A stretch of 46,993 bases of DNA from Methylophaga pinxianii (GCF_020447225.1 NZ_JAJAEO010000163.1:1-46993); one strand, 5' to 3'; positions 27,251-36,410 are shown, counted from the stretch's first letter. Notes: a model not told the origin generated them from the sequence alone. Numbers and translations: made by a program.

Positions 27251-28899
27251 AGTTACTGGAAATTGAAAATCTGGTCACCGAGCTCGGTGAGGGCGAAAAC
27301 TGGCTACGGGCGGTCGATAATATCAGCCTGACAGTGGAAGCAGGACAAACCTATTGTCTGGTCGGTGAATCCGGCAGCGGTAAATCGGTAACCGCTTTAT
27401 CGATTATGGGCTTGTTACCGCATGGACATTACCGACATCCATCCGGACATATTCAGCTAAGTGATCCACAAGGACAGCTGTCGGATGTGGAATTAATGAA
27501 TGCTGATGATGATACGCTGCGCTCGGTTCGTGGCAGCCGTATTGCCATGATATTCCAGGAGCCGATGACTTCACTTAATCCGGTGCAGACCATTGGTGAA
27601 CAACTCGAAGAAGTATTATTGATTCATCGACCCGACCTGGATCAAACAGCACGCCGGCAGCGAATTCTGACAGCGCTGACAGAAGTGCAAATTCCGGATC
27701 CTGAAGGGCGTATTCGCGAATATCCTCATCGTTTATCCGGAGGACAACGTCAGCGGGTGATGATTGCAATGGCACTGATTTGTGAACCGGCATTACTGAT
27801 TGCCGATGAACCGACCACAGCGCTCGATGTCACCGTGCAGGCTGAAATTCTCAAATTGATGCGTGAATTGCAGACTAAATACGGCATGGGCATGTTATTT
27901 ATCACCCATGATTTCGGGGTGGTGGCACAAATCGCTGATGTGGTTGGCGTGATGCGAAAAGGCAAGCTGGTCGAGGTTGGTAAAACCATTGAAGTATTGC
28001 GTAATCCGCAGCATGAATATACACAAACCCTGATTGCCGCGTTACCTGAGCGCCTGACCAGGCCGCTAAGACCGGAGAAAACCGATAAGGTGTTACTGGA
28101 AGTGAAAGATGTGTCGGTCTATTTTCCGGTCAGACGAGGTTTGATGCGCCGGGTTGTCGATCATTTTCGTGCTGTTGAAAAAGTGTCTTTGCAAGTCAAT
28201 GCAGGAGAAGTGGTCGCACTGGTGGGCGAGTCAGGCTGTGGTAAAACAACCTTGGGCCGCGCTTTACTGCGTTTGCAAGAAGTGACCTCTGGCAGCATTT
28301 TTCTGGAGGGTCAGGATATTACCCGGTTATCTGCCAAGGCGATGCGGCCACTTAGAAGACGGATGCAGGTGGTGTTCCAGGATCCGGGATCCAGTTTAAA
28401 TCCACGCCTGCCCATACATACCACCTTAATTGAACCCATGCGGGTACATGGAATCGGTCAGAGTGATGCCGAACGCACCCAAATAGCAGCGCGGTTTCTG
28501 GACAGGGTCGAGATGCCTACCGATAGTTTATGGCGTTATCCGCATGAGTTTTCCGGCGGACAACGTCAACGTCTGGCCATCGCTCGTGCATTGGTGTTAG
28601 AACCACGGTTTATCTTATGTGATGAAATTACTTCTGCTCTGGATGTGTCAGTGCAGGCCGGGATCCTAAAGCTACTCAGACAGCTGGTGGATGAAGAAGG
28701 CATTGGTATGCTGTTTATTACCCACAATATGGGCGTGGTGGATTATCTGGCAGATCGTATGGTGGTGATGCATAAAGCGCAGTTGGTCGAATCCGGCATG
28801 ACTCAGGAAATCATGAAAGCTCCGCAAAATGCCCATACCCGCAATCTGTTGAATGCGGTGCCGCGTCTTGATGATACTTATCTGGCTTCAGCTACCTGA
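27247..28899 (+). CDS. Peptide ABC transporter ATP-binding protein, two fused nucleotide-binding domains (YejF type)
   Basis: 550 aa with two complete ATPase domains. Domain 1 (about 1-265) has Walker A GESGSGKS, signature LSGGQRQRV and Walker [10 protein letters not shown]. Domain 2 (about 280-540) has [23 protein letters not shown] and FILCDEITS. The fused form matches YejF, so one polypeptide powers the importer. Its TSALD in place of TTALD in domain 2 is conservative. The operon ends here. No terminator is evident. Confidence 0.93.
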   Translation: MKLLEIENLVTELGEGENWLRAVDNISLTVEAGQTYCLVGESGSGKSVTALSIMGLLPHGHYRHPSGHIQLSDPQGQLSDVELMNADDDTLRSVRGSRIAMIFQEPMTSLNPVQTIGEQLEEVLLIHRPDLDQTARRQRILTALTEVQIPDPEGRIREYPHRLSGGQRQRVMIAMALICEPALLIADEPTTALDVTVQAEILKLMRELQTKYGMGMLFITHDFGVVAQIADVVGVMRKGKLVEVGKTIEVLRNPQHEYTQTLIAALPERLTRPLRPEKTDKVLLEVKDVSVYFPVRRGLMRRVVDHFRAVEKVSLQVNAGEVVALVGESGCGKTTLGRALLRLQEVTSGSIFLEGQDITRLSAKAMRPLRRRMQVVFQDPGSSLNPRLPIHTTLIEPMRVHGIGQSDAERTQIAARFLDRVEMPTDSLWRYPHEFSGGQRQRLAIARALVLEPRFILCDEITSALDVSVQAGILKLLRQLVDEEGIGMLFITHNMGVVDYLADRMVVMHKAQLVESGMTQEIMKAPQNAHTRNLLNAVPRLDDTYLASAT

Positions 28900-29020
28900 T
28901 TGTATATTTCATCTAATTAACTAGGCACCGCAAGCCAACTTTCAGGGTTCAAACTGGTCTGCAATGATAACCAGTGAATTGTCATTGGCATTCAGCTTTA
29001 TGAATTATTATAAGGATTCC

Positions 29021-29560
29021 ATGATGCGTACTTTCATGCTGTTGTTAACAAGTTTGATGTTGTCTTTTTCCGTAAAGGCAGAAGAAACCTGTCCGGCTTT
29101 TCTCGATTATGAGCTTCCCAAGCTACATTCCAATGAAACAGTGAACTTATGTGAAGTGGCCAAAGGCAAACCACTGCTTATTGTCAACACAGCAAGTCAT
29201 TGCGGTTACACCAAACAGTTTGAAGGACTGGAGTCCTTACATCAGAAATATCAGCAAAGTGGTTTGATGGTAGTGGGGTTTGCCAGTAATGACTTCAATC
29301 AGGAAGCCAAGGATGAAGCCGAAGCAGAAAGGGTTTGCCGAGAAAATTTTGGCGTTACCTTTACCATGATTGCACCAAGTTTTGTCACCGGTCAAAAAGC
29401 CAATCCGATATTTCAGGAAATCAATCGTCAGAGTGAACAACCCGGCTGGAATTTCAGTAAATATCTGCTGAACAGCGACGGTAAAGTCGTTGCCGCCTTT
29501 CCAAGTAAAGTTGAACCCAATGATGAACAGGTCACTGAGGCGATAGAGTCCTTGCTTTAA
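29021..29560 (+). CDS. Glutathione peroxidase family protein, secreted, Cys type
   Basis: 179 aa from the ATG at 29021 (AAGGA upstream; the adjacent ATG at 29024 is equally possible). A signal peptide (MMRTFMLLLTSLMLSFSVKA) precedes the thioredoxin-fold domain, so it should act in the periplasm. The peroxidatic residue is Cys61 in NTASHCGYTKQ (cysteine instead of selenocysteine). WNFSKYL near residue 150 is the conserved Trp motif. The usual NQF after the second strand reads NDF (Asn90-Asp91), so the catalytic Gln is replaced. It probably uses thioredoxin-like reductants on peroxides. Confidence 0.88.
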   Translation: MMRTFMLLLTSLMLSFSVKAEETCPAFLDYELPKLHSNETVNLCEVAKGKPLLIVNTASHCGYTKQFEGLESLHQKYQQSGLMVVGFASNDFNQEAKDEAEAERVCRENFGVTFTMIAPSFVTGQKANPIFQEINRQSEQPGWNFSKYLLNSDGKVVAAFPSKVEPNDEQVTEAIESLL

Positions 29561-29847
29561 TGGGCATTATGGCTTGGGTGAGTTGTTAAGCAAATCCAAA
29601 ACTTATCATTTGGTTATCGATTGATTCCTTAACTTAAAAAATAACTCAAATTCAGGTCAGACTGGTTATTTTGGTCTGTTTAATGACGGTTGTTTAAACG
29701 TAATAAAACACTTTTTTGCACTGCTATTTTTCGTTTACTGTGATCATGCTCACGTTATTCAAATGATTGTTATAAGATGGTCAGAATGTTTATCGAAAAT
29801 GTGCGCAACTATCCGAATTTCAAAGCTTTTCAAGTGCTTTTTATTAA
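29561..29847. other. Intergenic region with a CRP/FNR-like palindrome
   Basis: About 290 bp with no credible gene. TGTGATCATGCTCACG at 29739-29754 matches the CRP half-site pair TGTGA-N6-TCACA in nine of ten defined positions. A TATAAG at 29771-29776 could be a -10 box for the diguanylate cyclase that follows. Confidence 0.4.
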
Positions 29848-31683
29848 GTGAGCCGCTATTCTGAAAGTATGACAAAACCTACTTTCAACCTTCGATCGAA
29901 TCGCACATTAAGCGTGTTTGTTTTGCTAATGGTGTGGTTGATCGGTGCGTTAAGTTTGCGATTTGTTTATCAACAGCAAATTTCTGAGCATCAAAATACA
30001 TTAAGTGAGCAAATCAGTCAGCGTGTAGGCATGTTATCCATGTTGCAAGCCGAGCTGATTGACAAAGAATTCTCCTTTGTAGGGGCAAACCTTAAACAAC
30101 TTGTCGCGATGAGTACTGAAGCCCCTGAGCTGATAGCCTCATATGTGATGACTTTGAAAAAGCTTAATCCCACCATTTGGCAGGTCTACATTGCTGATCG
30201 GCAAGGATTCATCACATTCTCCAGTCGGGCTGAGTATCCTGCTTCCATATCGGTGCGGGATTATTTTATAAATCACACTGAAAATGAGCAGGCAAAGTTC
30301 TTCATTTCTTCGCCAAGGCAATCCATTATTCAGGAAAGTGCTTTATACATTGCGATGAGCTACCCGATTCTGGATGAAGAAGGGAAATTTAATGGGGTAG
30401 CAGTAATCACATTAAAAAGTGATGATTTGACCCGTCAGTTGGGTAATATCACCAAAAACAAAAATATTTCTGCTGTATTGACGGATCAGTCAGGCAAACT
30501 GATTTGGTCTTCCAGTTTAAAAGAAGGACTGCAAAAAAAGGAAATTTACAGTCTCTGCATAGATCATCGCTATCGGGCGAGTTCAGAGCTCGGCATTCAT
30601 CGTGTTCAGCTAGAAAATAATGCGCAGTGTGACTTCCAGTTTCTTGATAAATGGGGCATGTTTTCCATCGTGTCTGAAAACCTCGCCTCAGCTGAACAAT
30701 CAATAACTGAATATCAGCAACAAATGATGATGAGAAACAGCGTCATCCTGATAGTTTTTACGCTTTTATTGCTGTTTTTAGGTAACCAGATACTCAAACA
30801 GATTCAATCCCGACAACTGTTGGCCGTTCTCAACCGTCGAAATAAAGCCATTATTGATGCGATGCCGGATCTACTACTGACAATGCGACAGGATGGCAAA
30901 ATCATTGATCATGAAGTGGAGGATAGTTTTCCTCTGATCATTGATGCTGATGAACTGAATGGAACCAATATCAGAACGCTATTGGAACCGGAGCTGGTTG
31001 AAAAGAAACTTGCGTTAATTGCCAACACGATAAAAACAGGTGAACCGGCCACACTGGAATATCCGTTAACAATTGAGGGCAAGGAATATTACTTTCTTGA
31101 GCGACTCACTGCGTTGGATGAGAAACATGTGCTGGCATTTATTATTGATATTACCAGCCGAAGAGAAGCTGAATTAAATCTGGAGTGGCAGGCATTTCAT
31201 GATGGGCTGACGGGACTGCCCAATCGGTTGATGTTCTTTGAGTTTCTGAACAAATTAGTGCAAGGCTACCGACGCAATAAACGTGAATTTACTATTTTGT
31301 TTATTGATTTAAATGGATTCAAGGAAATTAACGATAATTACGGCCACCATGCAGGTGACGAAATTCTCAAACATTGCGCCAACCAGCTGAGCCATATTCT
31401 GCGTCAAACGGATACTGTCGCCAGATTGGGCGGAGATGAGTTTGCCGTCTTATTACCGGAGACTTCTCCAGGTCAGGCACAAAGAGTTATAGACTCAATT
31501 ATTGAAACCATCAAACAACCCCTTATATACAACGGCAAAAGTCTTACCGTTACCGCCAGTATCGGCATGGCAGCTTGTCCCGAGGATGCCACTACAGCAG
31601 ATGAATTATTGAAGGCTGCTGATAAACGTATGTACGAAGTTAAATCCGCGGCGTATTATCCCCTGACCAGCACTGAACTTTGA
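29848..31683 (+). CDS. Membrane diguanylate cyclase with periplasmic sensor and PAS domain
   Basis: 611 aa. Helix 1 (about 21-41), a periplasmic Cache-like sensor (about 45-285), helix 2 (about 292-312), a PAS-like domain (about 325-435) and a GGDEF domain (about 440-605). The active site is complete: LFIDLNGFKEINDNYGHHAGD and RLGGDEFAVLL. RQTD five residues before GGDEF is an RxxD inhibitory site, so the enzyme should be product-inhibited. It makes cyclic di-GMP from GTP in response to a periplasmic signal. The start is uncertain: GTG at 29848 or ATG at 29869, neither with a good ribosome-binding site. Confidence 0.9.
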   Translation: MSRYSESMTKPTFNLRSNRTLSVFVLLMVWLIGALSLRFVYQQQISEHQNTLSEQISQRVGMLSMLQAELIDKEFSFVGANLKQLVAMSTEAPELIASYVMTLKKLNPTIWQVYIADRQGFITFSSRAEYPASISVRDYFINHTENEQAKFFISSPRQSIIQESALYIAMSYPILDEEGKFNGVAVITLKSDDLTRQLGNITKNKNISAVLTDQSGKLIWSSSLKEGLQKKEIYSLCIDHRYRASSELGIHRVQLENNAQCDFQFLDKWGMFSIVSENLASAEQSITEYQQQMMMRNSVILIVFTLLLLFLGNQILKQIQSRQLLAVLNRRNKAIIDAMPDLLLTMRQDGKIIDHEVEDSFPLIIDADELNGTNIRTLLEPELVEKKLALIANTIKTGEPATLEYPLTIEGKEYYFLERLTALDEKHVLAFIIDITSRREAELNLEWQAFHDGLTGLPNRLMFFEFLNKLVQGYRRNKREFTILFIDLNGFKEINDNYGHHAGDEILKHCANQLSHILRQTDTVARLGGDEFAVLLPETSPGQAQRVIDSIIETIKQPLIYNGKSLTVTASIGMAACPEDATTADELLKAADKRMYEVKSAAYYPLTSTEL

Positions 31684-31760
31684 TTTCTCCCTATAGACCA
31701 CGATAATTGTGTGCAGATCACATGCTTAGGAAAAGCAGCAGAGCAATAGGTAAAAATTCC

Positions 31761-31773
31761 GTTCAAAGTGAAC
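31761..31773. promoter_or_regulatory. Candidate upstream activator site GTTC-N5-GAAC
   Basis: GTTCAAAGTGAAC, a perfect inverted repeat flanked by GTAAAAA and TTTTTAC on its outer sides. It is centred about 129 bp before the start site predicted from the sigma-54 promoter at 31870, the usual distance for an enhancer-binding protein. The same inverted repeat pattern occurs upstream of the 44086 promoter (43889-43901). Confidence 0.35.
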
Positions 31774-31869
31774 TTTTTACAGAGAAACGCTAGTTTATTG
31801 TCAGCCGTTTTTTTGCTTTACCCTGCGGATCGTCCCTTATAACGGCCTATATGGCTCAGTAAACCGGAT

Positions 31870-31885
31870 TGGCATATGCATTGCA
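31870..31885 (+). promoter_or_regulatory. Sigma-54 (RpoN) promoter for the CBS-domain gene
   Basis: TGGCATATGCATTGCA: -24 TGGCA and -12 TTGCA with the GG and GC doublets in the exact 12-bp register of the sigma-54 consensus. The predicted start site is near 31896, about 52 bp before the CBS gene. Confidence 0.7.
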
Positions 31886-31947
31886 AAATCCAGTCAGCAA
31901 AATCTTTTCAAGTTACCAATCAAACTTCACAACCTGTAAGGAGATGA

Positions 31948-32382
31948 ATGATGATGAATGTAAAAGAAATTATGAATGCGGATGTGAAAACCATTACCCC
32001 ATCCACATTAGTGAGAGAGGCGGCACAAATCATGCGAGATGAAGACATCGGTTTTATTGTGGTTGCTGATAATGACGCATTAATTGGCACACTCACCGAT
32101 AGAGATATTGTGACACGTGGGGTTTCGCAGGTGAATGACTTATCGGATATTTCAGTTGATGAAGTGATGACGGTAAAAGTCCTGACTTGTAACGAAAACA
32201 ATACGATTGATGAAGTCGCTTCATTAATGAACGAACAGCAGGTGCAACGTATGCCCGTATTCAATGATCAAAATAAAATGGTAGGCGTCGTCAGCATCGG
32301 CGATATGGCACAACATTTAAATTCTGTTCAGATGGGACAAGCCTTGAAAGGGATCAAGGAAGGCGTCCATACCAGGCATTAA
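31948..32382 (+). CDS. Tandem CBS-domain protein
   Basis: 144 aa made of two CBS domains and little else (MNVKEIMNADVKTITPSTLVREAAQIM ... IVVADNDALIGTLTDRDIVTRG, then VDEVMTVKVLTCNENNTIDEVASLM ... RMPVFNDQNKMVGVVSIGDM). Such Bateman modules bind adenine nucleotides and report energy or redox state. AAGGAG precedes a run of three in-frame ATGs, the first at 31948. It is headed by a sigma-54 promoter and followed 37 bp later by a ferritin-like gene on the same strand, so the two are likely co-transcribed. Confidence 0.93.
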   Translation: MMMNVKEIMNADVKTITPSTLVREAAQIMRDEDIGFIVVADNDALIGTLTDRDIVTRGVSQVNDLSDISVDEVMTVKVLTCNENNTIDEVASLMNEQQVQRMPVFNDQNKMVGVVSIGDMAQHLNSVQMGQALKGIKEGVHTRH

Positions 32383-32419
32383 TTAATCGGTTTGTTCTCC
32401 GGTTATAAAGGAAATTCTT

Positions 32420-32875
32420 ATGAGTGAAATCATGGATAAAACAAACATGATTGCTAAATTAAATGATCTTATTGCCCTGGATTATGATGCCATTTCAGCT
32501 TATCAAGCCGCTATTGAGCGGCTTGAAAATCCAGGCTACCGTGATCAGTTAAATGTATTTATGCAGGATCATGAAAATCATATTGCGGCATTAAGCCAGC
32601 TTATCTGTCAAGAAGGCGGCGCACCCGTGGAAAAGGGGGATCTGAAAAAAATTCTCACCCAAGGCAGCGTTTATATTGCTGAATTGGCAGGTGATGAAGG
32701 CATTCTGAAAGCCATGCAATTAAATGAAGTCATGACCAATAATCGCTATGAAGAAAGTGTTGAAGAGGCTTTTCCTGAGCCTGTTCATGGCATTTTACAA
32801 AACGGCTTAGCAGATGAGCGTCGTCACAAGGAATGGCTGGAAGAGACGCTACATCAGTTTCACGAACCTCATTAA
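32420..32875 (+). CDS. Ferritin-like (rubrerythrin-type fold) protein
   Basis: 151 aa, all helical. Ligand-bearing helices are seen in order: IALDYDAISAYQAAIERL, FMQDHENHIAAL, a third helix around residues 80-110 (LNEVMTNNRYEES), and LADERRHKEWLEE with ERRH as an ExxH. This is a four-helix bundle able to hold two irons, resembling small DUF2383-like ferritin-like proteins. A perfect terminator follows at 32888. Second gene of the sigma-54 unit that begins with the CBS gene. The role is likely iron or oxidant handling. Confidence 0.8.
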   Translation: MSEIMDKTNMIAKLNDLIALDYDAISAYQAAIERLENPGYRDQLNVFMQDHENHIAALSQLICQEGGAPVEKGDLKKILTQGSVYIAELAGDEGILKAMQLNEVMTNNRYEESVEEAFPEPVHGILQNGLADERRHKEWLEETLHQFHEPH

Positions 32876-32887
32876 ACCAATCACGAT

Positions 32888-32927
32888 AAGGTGGGATGCT
32901 CTTGCATCTCACCTTTTTTATTTTTTA
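32888..32927 (+). terminator. Rho-independent terminator after the CBS / ferritin-like unit
   Basis: AAGGTGGGATGC and GCATCTCACCTT (one wobble) around a 4-nt loop, followed by a T-rich tract. The FMN reductase gene at 32986 must therefore have its own promoter. Confidence 0.9.
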
Positions 32928-32985
32928 TAACGCGTTAAACCCAATAACTATCAGCGCGTAATGTTTTTATTATCAGGAGCATTCT

Positions 32986-33657
32986 ATGACTGCCACCGAT
33001 ACCACAAATAAGTTATCCGTACTCTTTCTGAATTGCACATTAAAACAATCGCCAGCGACCTCTAACACCGATGCGTTTATTGCAGTTGCCAGCAATATAT
33101 TCAATAAACTTGATGTTGCAACCGAGACTATAAGGGTCGTGGATCACCATGTCAGTTTTGGCAACACCTCCGATGAAAAGGGCGAGGATGAGTGGCCAAA
33201 AATCCTGGAACGCATTTATGCTTGTGACATGCTGATTATCGCGACACCTATCTGGCGTGGTGATAGAAGTTCGGTGGCTAAAATGGTCGTTGAACGTATG
33301 GATGGCATTATGAGTGAGGGCAATGACGAAAATGGTCAATATCCTACGTTCAATAAAGTAGCCGGCATAATGGTTGACGGTAATGAAGATGGAGCGAAAA
33401 AAGCCTCCGCCAGCATCATGCTGGATTTATCCGAGCAAGGTTTTACCTTGCCAGTTAATGCCTTTACTTACTATGTGGGCAAGGCTGGGCCGGGCCCAAG
33501 CTATATTGAAGCCGGTGGCGATAAACATTTTTTTACCAATAATATGACTTTGCTGATGGTGCACAACATGCTGCATCTGGCCAAAAACCTTAAGGTCAAT
33601 CCTTATCGTACTGATGTCACAGCGCTGAAAAAAGTAGCCAAGCAAATGAGTGAATAG
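32986..33657 (+). CDS. NADPH-dependent FMN reductase / flavodoxin-fold protein
   Basis: 223 aa. A flavodoxin-like fold: LSVLFLNCTLKQSPATSNTDAF (phosphate-binding loop), CDMLIIATPIWRGDRSSVAKMVVERMDG (isoalloxazine loop) and VAGIMVDGNEDGAKKA. This is the NADPH-dependent FMN reductase family that passes electrons to flavin, metals or quinones. CAGGAG precedes the ATG. It is an independent unit after the terminator at 32888 and ends 17 bp from the convergent K+ channel gene. The partner is unknown. Confidence 0.85.
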   Translation: MTATDTTNKLSVLFLNCTLKQSPATSNTDAFIAVASNIFNKLDVATETIRVVDHHVSFGNTSDEKGEDEWPKILERIYACDMLIIATPIWRGDRSSVAKMVVERMDGIMSEGNDENGQYPTFNKVAGIMVDGNEDGAKKASASIMLDLSEQGFTLPVNAFTYYVGKAGPGPSYIEAGGDKHFFTNNMTLLMVHNMLHLAKNLKVNPYRTDVTALKKVAKQMSE

Positions 33658-33673
33658 AATCGCTGTATGTAAG

Positions 33674-34666
33674 CTAAGCATTACTGACATCAGACCACTG
33701 CCAACCTTCATGAACCACCAGTTTATGGAGAAGTTTTCGATGCTCATGATATTGCGACATACTGGTCTCAAACGTCACATTATTTAATGACATTTCAGCA
33801 TTCGCATGGCGTTGCAGCGAGGGTATCGGTGGGACAGTAACGTGTATATGTAACAGTGATTGATGACAGCGAGTCAGATAAAGCTCAATGGTTTTCCGAA
33901 AATTAAATAGCACTGATTCAGCGGGCTGAAGCGATTTATTGTGGCTATAAACAAGTCTATTCAATGCTTCATCAACAGCTGCCAGTTGCAGACCCAAAGA
34001 AAACCCGCGTTCATGGCTATAGAAATAATCCAGCACAGGATAGGCCAGTCGGTTCTCTGCACAATGAATAATTTCACCAGAGACAGTGAGAATTAAGGAT
34101 TCTAACGCACGAAAACTGGCCTCGTCCGAGGTCTTTGATGCAAGACGGTTCATGTTTTCAGTTAATAAAAAGAGTTGGAAAGCCAGCTTCCGTCGACTTA
34201 TTACCCCGTCAATTAATGGAATGGCGTAGGTAATCATCAGCGTTATTAGAATCAAACCATTAAAGGCCGCTACACTGGTTAATAAACGAGCAATTTCACC
34301 AGCTGGCCGCAGGTCGCCGATGCCGAGAGTAGATAAAGTAAAACCGACAAAATAAAAATAACCCATCAGGTTTTCTGGTGACATCCCAATGTCATTAACA
34401 ACACTGTCCGGCAAGCCTATAAAGATCAATGTCCAGCCAAGCCATAATCCGCTTAGCCAAAAAAGCACGAGAACAATAATGGTCAAGGTGCCGGTTTGAA
34501 CGAGTATATTACGTCGACCAGTCCAGTGAAAAAGCTTTCTTGTAATGCTTCTTAAGCCGGTAATTAGTGGACCTGCCAATAAACCACTACCGCGTGTGGT
34601 TAAAGTTGTCCATATCGCATCGACCATAATGAGTAGAACCAGTAACGCACCAATGGCTGTATACAT
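33674..34666 (-). CDS. Potassium channel family protein (two-pore-helix Ion_trans_2 type)
   Basis: 330 aa. Hydrophobic segments: residues 1-20, then about 55-78, then a pore helix with selectivity filter TLGIGDLRP (a variant of TVGYGD), then a final helix (about 135-155). The C-terminal 170 residues are soluble and helical with no RCK domain recognised. The ATG at 34666 has no clear ribosome-binding site. It follows chaB by 32 bp on the same strand. Filter Tyr is replaced by Ile, so K+ selectivity is not certain. Confidence 0.8.
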   Translation of the reverse strand: MYTAIGALLVLLIMVDAIWTTLTTRGSGLLAGPLITGLRSITRKLFHWTGRRNILVQTGTLTIIVLVLFWLSGLWLGWTLIFIGLPDSVVNDIGMSPENLMGYFYFVGFTLSTLGIGDLRPAGEIARLLTSVAAFNGLILITLMITYAIPLIDGVISRRKLAFQLFLLTENMNRLASKTSDEASFRALESLILTVSGEIIHCAENRLAYPVLDYFYSHERGFSLGLQLAAVDEALNRLVYSHNKSLQPAESVLFNFRKTIELYLTRCHQSLLHIHVTVPPIPSLQRHANAEMSLNNVTFETSMSQYHEHRKLLHKLVVHEGWQWSDVSNA

Positions 34667-34698
34667 AAAATATCGGATATAAAAATTACTTAACAGTT

Positions 34699-34929
34699 TT
34701 AGGATTTATCTTTAACCCAATTATCCCCTTGTTTGTGATATTCATTTTTTACCGCTGACCATGCCACTTTATGGGCCGTTTCTTCCCGGCTGGCATCTCC
34801 CTTACGATCTTCTGGCTGTTGATATTGATCCCACGCGGAATTAAAAGCTTTTCGATATATCTCCTGACCATGTTCAGGCAAGCTTGAACGAACATTATCC
34901 GGCAGATCTGAGTTATGTTGATAAGGCAT
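34699..34929 (-). CDS. chaB: ChaB family protein
   Basis: 76 aa, the ChaB length. The pattern LPDNVRSSLPEHGQEIYRKAFNSAWDQY and the downstream KVAWSAVKNEYHKQGDNWV match the ChaB fold, first described beside the ChaA Na+/H+ antiporter as a putative regulator of cation transport. Here it is followed by a K+ channel gene, so a role in controlling that channel is plausible but unproven. It is upstream in a two-gene unit. Confidence 0.9.
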   Translation of the reverse strand: MPYQHNSDLPDNVRSSLPEHGQEIYRKAFNSAWDQYQQPEDRKGDASREETAHKVAWSAVKNEYHKQGDNWVKDKS

Positions 34930-35159
34930 AGAAAATCCTCAACCCAAAGAATGAATGACAAATCAACATGAGCAAAAAACGTTCCGGGTTTTCTTTCTCA
35001 GCAATATGCACAAAAGCTGGTCTTCATTTCCATAAAAGGAGATCAGGTAAGTAATTTTTACCTTGCTGCACGAAAATAATTCGTAAACAAAGCTTCATTT
35101 TCCTAGCCGGTTTTTATCTCTGCATCTACCTTAAGCGCCTTTGAGGCGAATGAATTCTC
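34930..35159. other. Divergent intergenic region upstream of chaB and the alcohol dehydrogenase gene
   Basis: About 230 bp without a gene. An inverted repeat GGTAA-N7-TTACC lies at 35046-35062, about 130 bp before the sigma-54 start site at 35186, and may be an activator site. A promoter for chaB must also lie here but none is obvious. Confidence 0.3.
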
Positions 35160-35175
35160 TGGCATGTGTATTGCT
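35160..35175 (+). promoter_or_regulatory. Sigma-54 (RpoN) promoter for the zinc alcohol dehydrogenase gene
   Basis: TGGCATGTGTATTGCT: TGGCA and TTGCT with the exact -24/-12 register. The predicted start is near 35186, inside a perfect 13-bp palindrome at 35186-35198, and 34 bp before the ATG at 35220. Confidence 0.75.
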
Positions 35176-35185
35176 CACTACCATT

Positions 35186-35198
35186 AACTGAGTCAGTT
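35186..35198. repeat. Perfect 13-bp palindrome at the predicted transcription start
   Basis: AACTGAGTCAGTT reads the same on both strands around a central G. It covers the start predicted from the sigma-54 promoter at 35160 and sits 22 bp before the alcohol dehydrogenase ATG. It may be an operator or an RNA hairpin. Confidence 0.5.
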
Positions 35199-35219
35199 GA
35201 ATCCAATACAGGAGGATTT

Positions 35220-36410
35220 ATGAAAGCAGTCGTATTCCATGCAGTGGGCGATATCCGTTTAGACGATGTACGCGAACCAGAAATTCAGCATGCTACTGAC
35301 GCCATTGTCAGGATTACCACTAGTGCCATCTGCGGCACCGACCTGCATTTTATTCGCGGCACAATGCCCGGCATGAAACAAGGTACCATTCTCGGACACG
35401 AAGGCGTCGGGGTGATTGAGGCATTAGGAGAGGATGTAAGGAATTTTTCTATCGGTGACAGGGTGGTTATTCCATCAACCATTGCCTGTGGACATTGTTC
35501 ATATTGTCGCGCTGGTTATTATGCGCAATGTGACAATATGAACCCAAACGGGAAACAGGCGGGTACTTCCTTTTATGGTGGTCCAGAATTGACTGGGCCA
35601 TTTGATGGGCTACAGGCTGAAAAAGCCCGTGTTCCGATGGCGGCAGTGAATTTATTTAAATTACCCGATGAGGTGACGGATGATGATGCCATTATGTTGT
35701 CGGATATTTTTCCAACCGGTTATTTTGGGGCGGAATTGGCGGATATCAAACCCGGACACAGTGTCGCGGTGTTTGGTTGTGGTCCAGTCGGACAATTTGC
35801 CATAGCCTCAGCAAAACTTATGGATGCAGGCAGGGTGTTTGCCGTTGATAACCTGCCGGATCGACTCGAAATGGCCCGCAAACAAGGTGCAGAAGTGATC
35901 GATTTTAATCAGGAAGATCCTGTCGAAACCATTCGCCAACTCACCGGTGGTATAGGTGTTGACTGTGCCATTGATGCGGTTGGTGTCGATGCGGAATGCC
36001 CGCATCATGCTCATGAAAACAGTGAAGCCTTTGAGCAAGAGAAGGAAATGGTTGCTCCAGAACAAAATCCAAAAGGAGAGCTATGGCAGCCTGGCAGCGC
36101 TCCTTCACAAGCTCAAAGATGGGCCATTGGAGCATTAGCTAAAGCCGGAACACTGGCAATTATTGGCGTTTATCCGCCTAATGATATGAGCTTTCCCATT
36201 GGACAGGCGATGAATCGTAATCTGACAATTCGGATGGGTAACTGTAACCATCGAAAATATATTCCCATTCTGACCAAACTGGTTCAGTCCGGTGCGATAG
36301 ACCCCACCAAAATCATCAGTCAGCATGAACCTATCACAGCCGTGTTAGATGCCTATAAAGCTTTTGATACCCGCCAGCCGGGTTGGATGAAAGTTGCGTT
36401 AACGACCTGA
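35220..36410 (+). CDS. Zinc-dependent alcohol dehydrogenase (medium-chain, FdhA-like)
   Basis: 396 aa from the ATG at 35220, with GGAGG seven bases upstream; a longer frame from 35166 is rejected. Catalytic zinc residues: ICGTDLH and GHEGVGVIEALG. Structural zinc loop: CGHCSYCRAGYYAQCDN. NAD loop: VAVFGCGPVGQFAIASAKLM. An extra segment near residues 260-310 (charged, His/Glu rich) is as in glutathione-independent formaldehyde dehydrogenase-like members. It should oxidise or reduce a small alcohol or aldehyde. It is driven by the sigma-54 promoter at 35160. Confidence 0.9.
   Translation: MKAVVFHAVGDIRLDDVREPEIQHATDAIVRITTSAICGTDLHFIRGTMPGMKQGTILGHEGVGVIEALGEDVRNFSIGDRVVIPSTIACGHCSYCRAGYYAQCDNMNPNGKQAGTSFYGGPELTGPFDGLQAEKARVPMAAVNLFKLPDEVTDDDAIMLSDIFPTGYFGAELADIKPGHSVAVFGCGPVGQFAIASAKLMDAGRVFAVDNLPDRLEMARKQGAEVIDFNQEDPVETIRQLTGGIGVDCAIDAVGVDAECPHHAHENSEAFEQEKEMVAPEQNPKGELWQPGSAPSQAQRWAIGALAKAGTLAIIGVYPPNDMSFPIGQAMNRNLTIRMGNCNHRKYIPILTKLVQSGAIDPTKIISQHEPITAVLDAYKAFDTRQPGWMKVALTT

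Noticed and set aside
31707-31723. TGTGTGCAGATCACA as a CRP site before the CBS gene
   Set aside because: The spacer is five, not six, so the half-sites are out of register. The sigma-54 promoter at 31870 explains the gene better.
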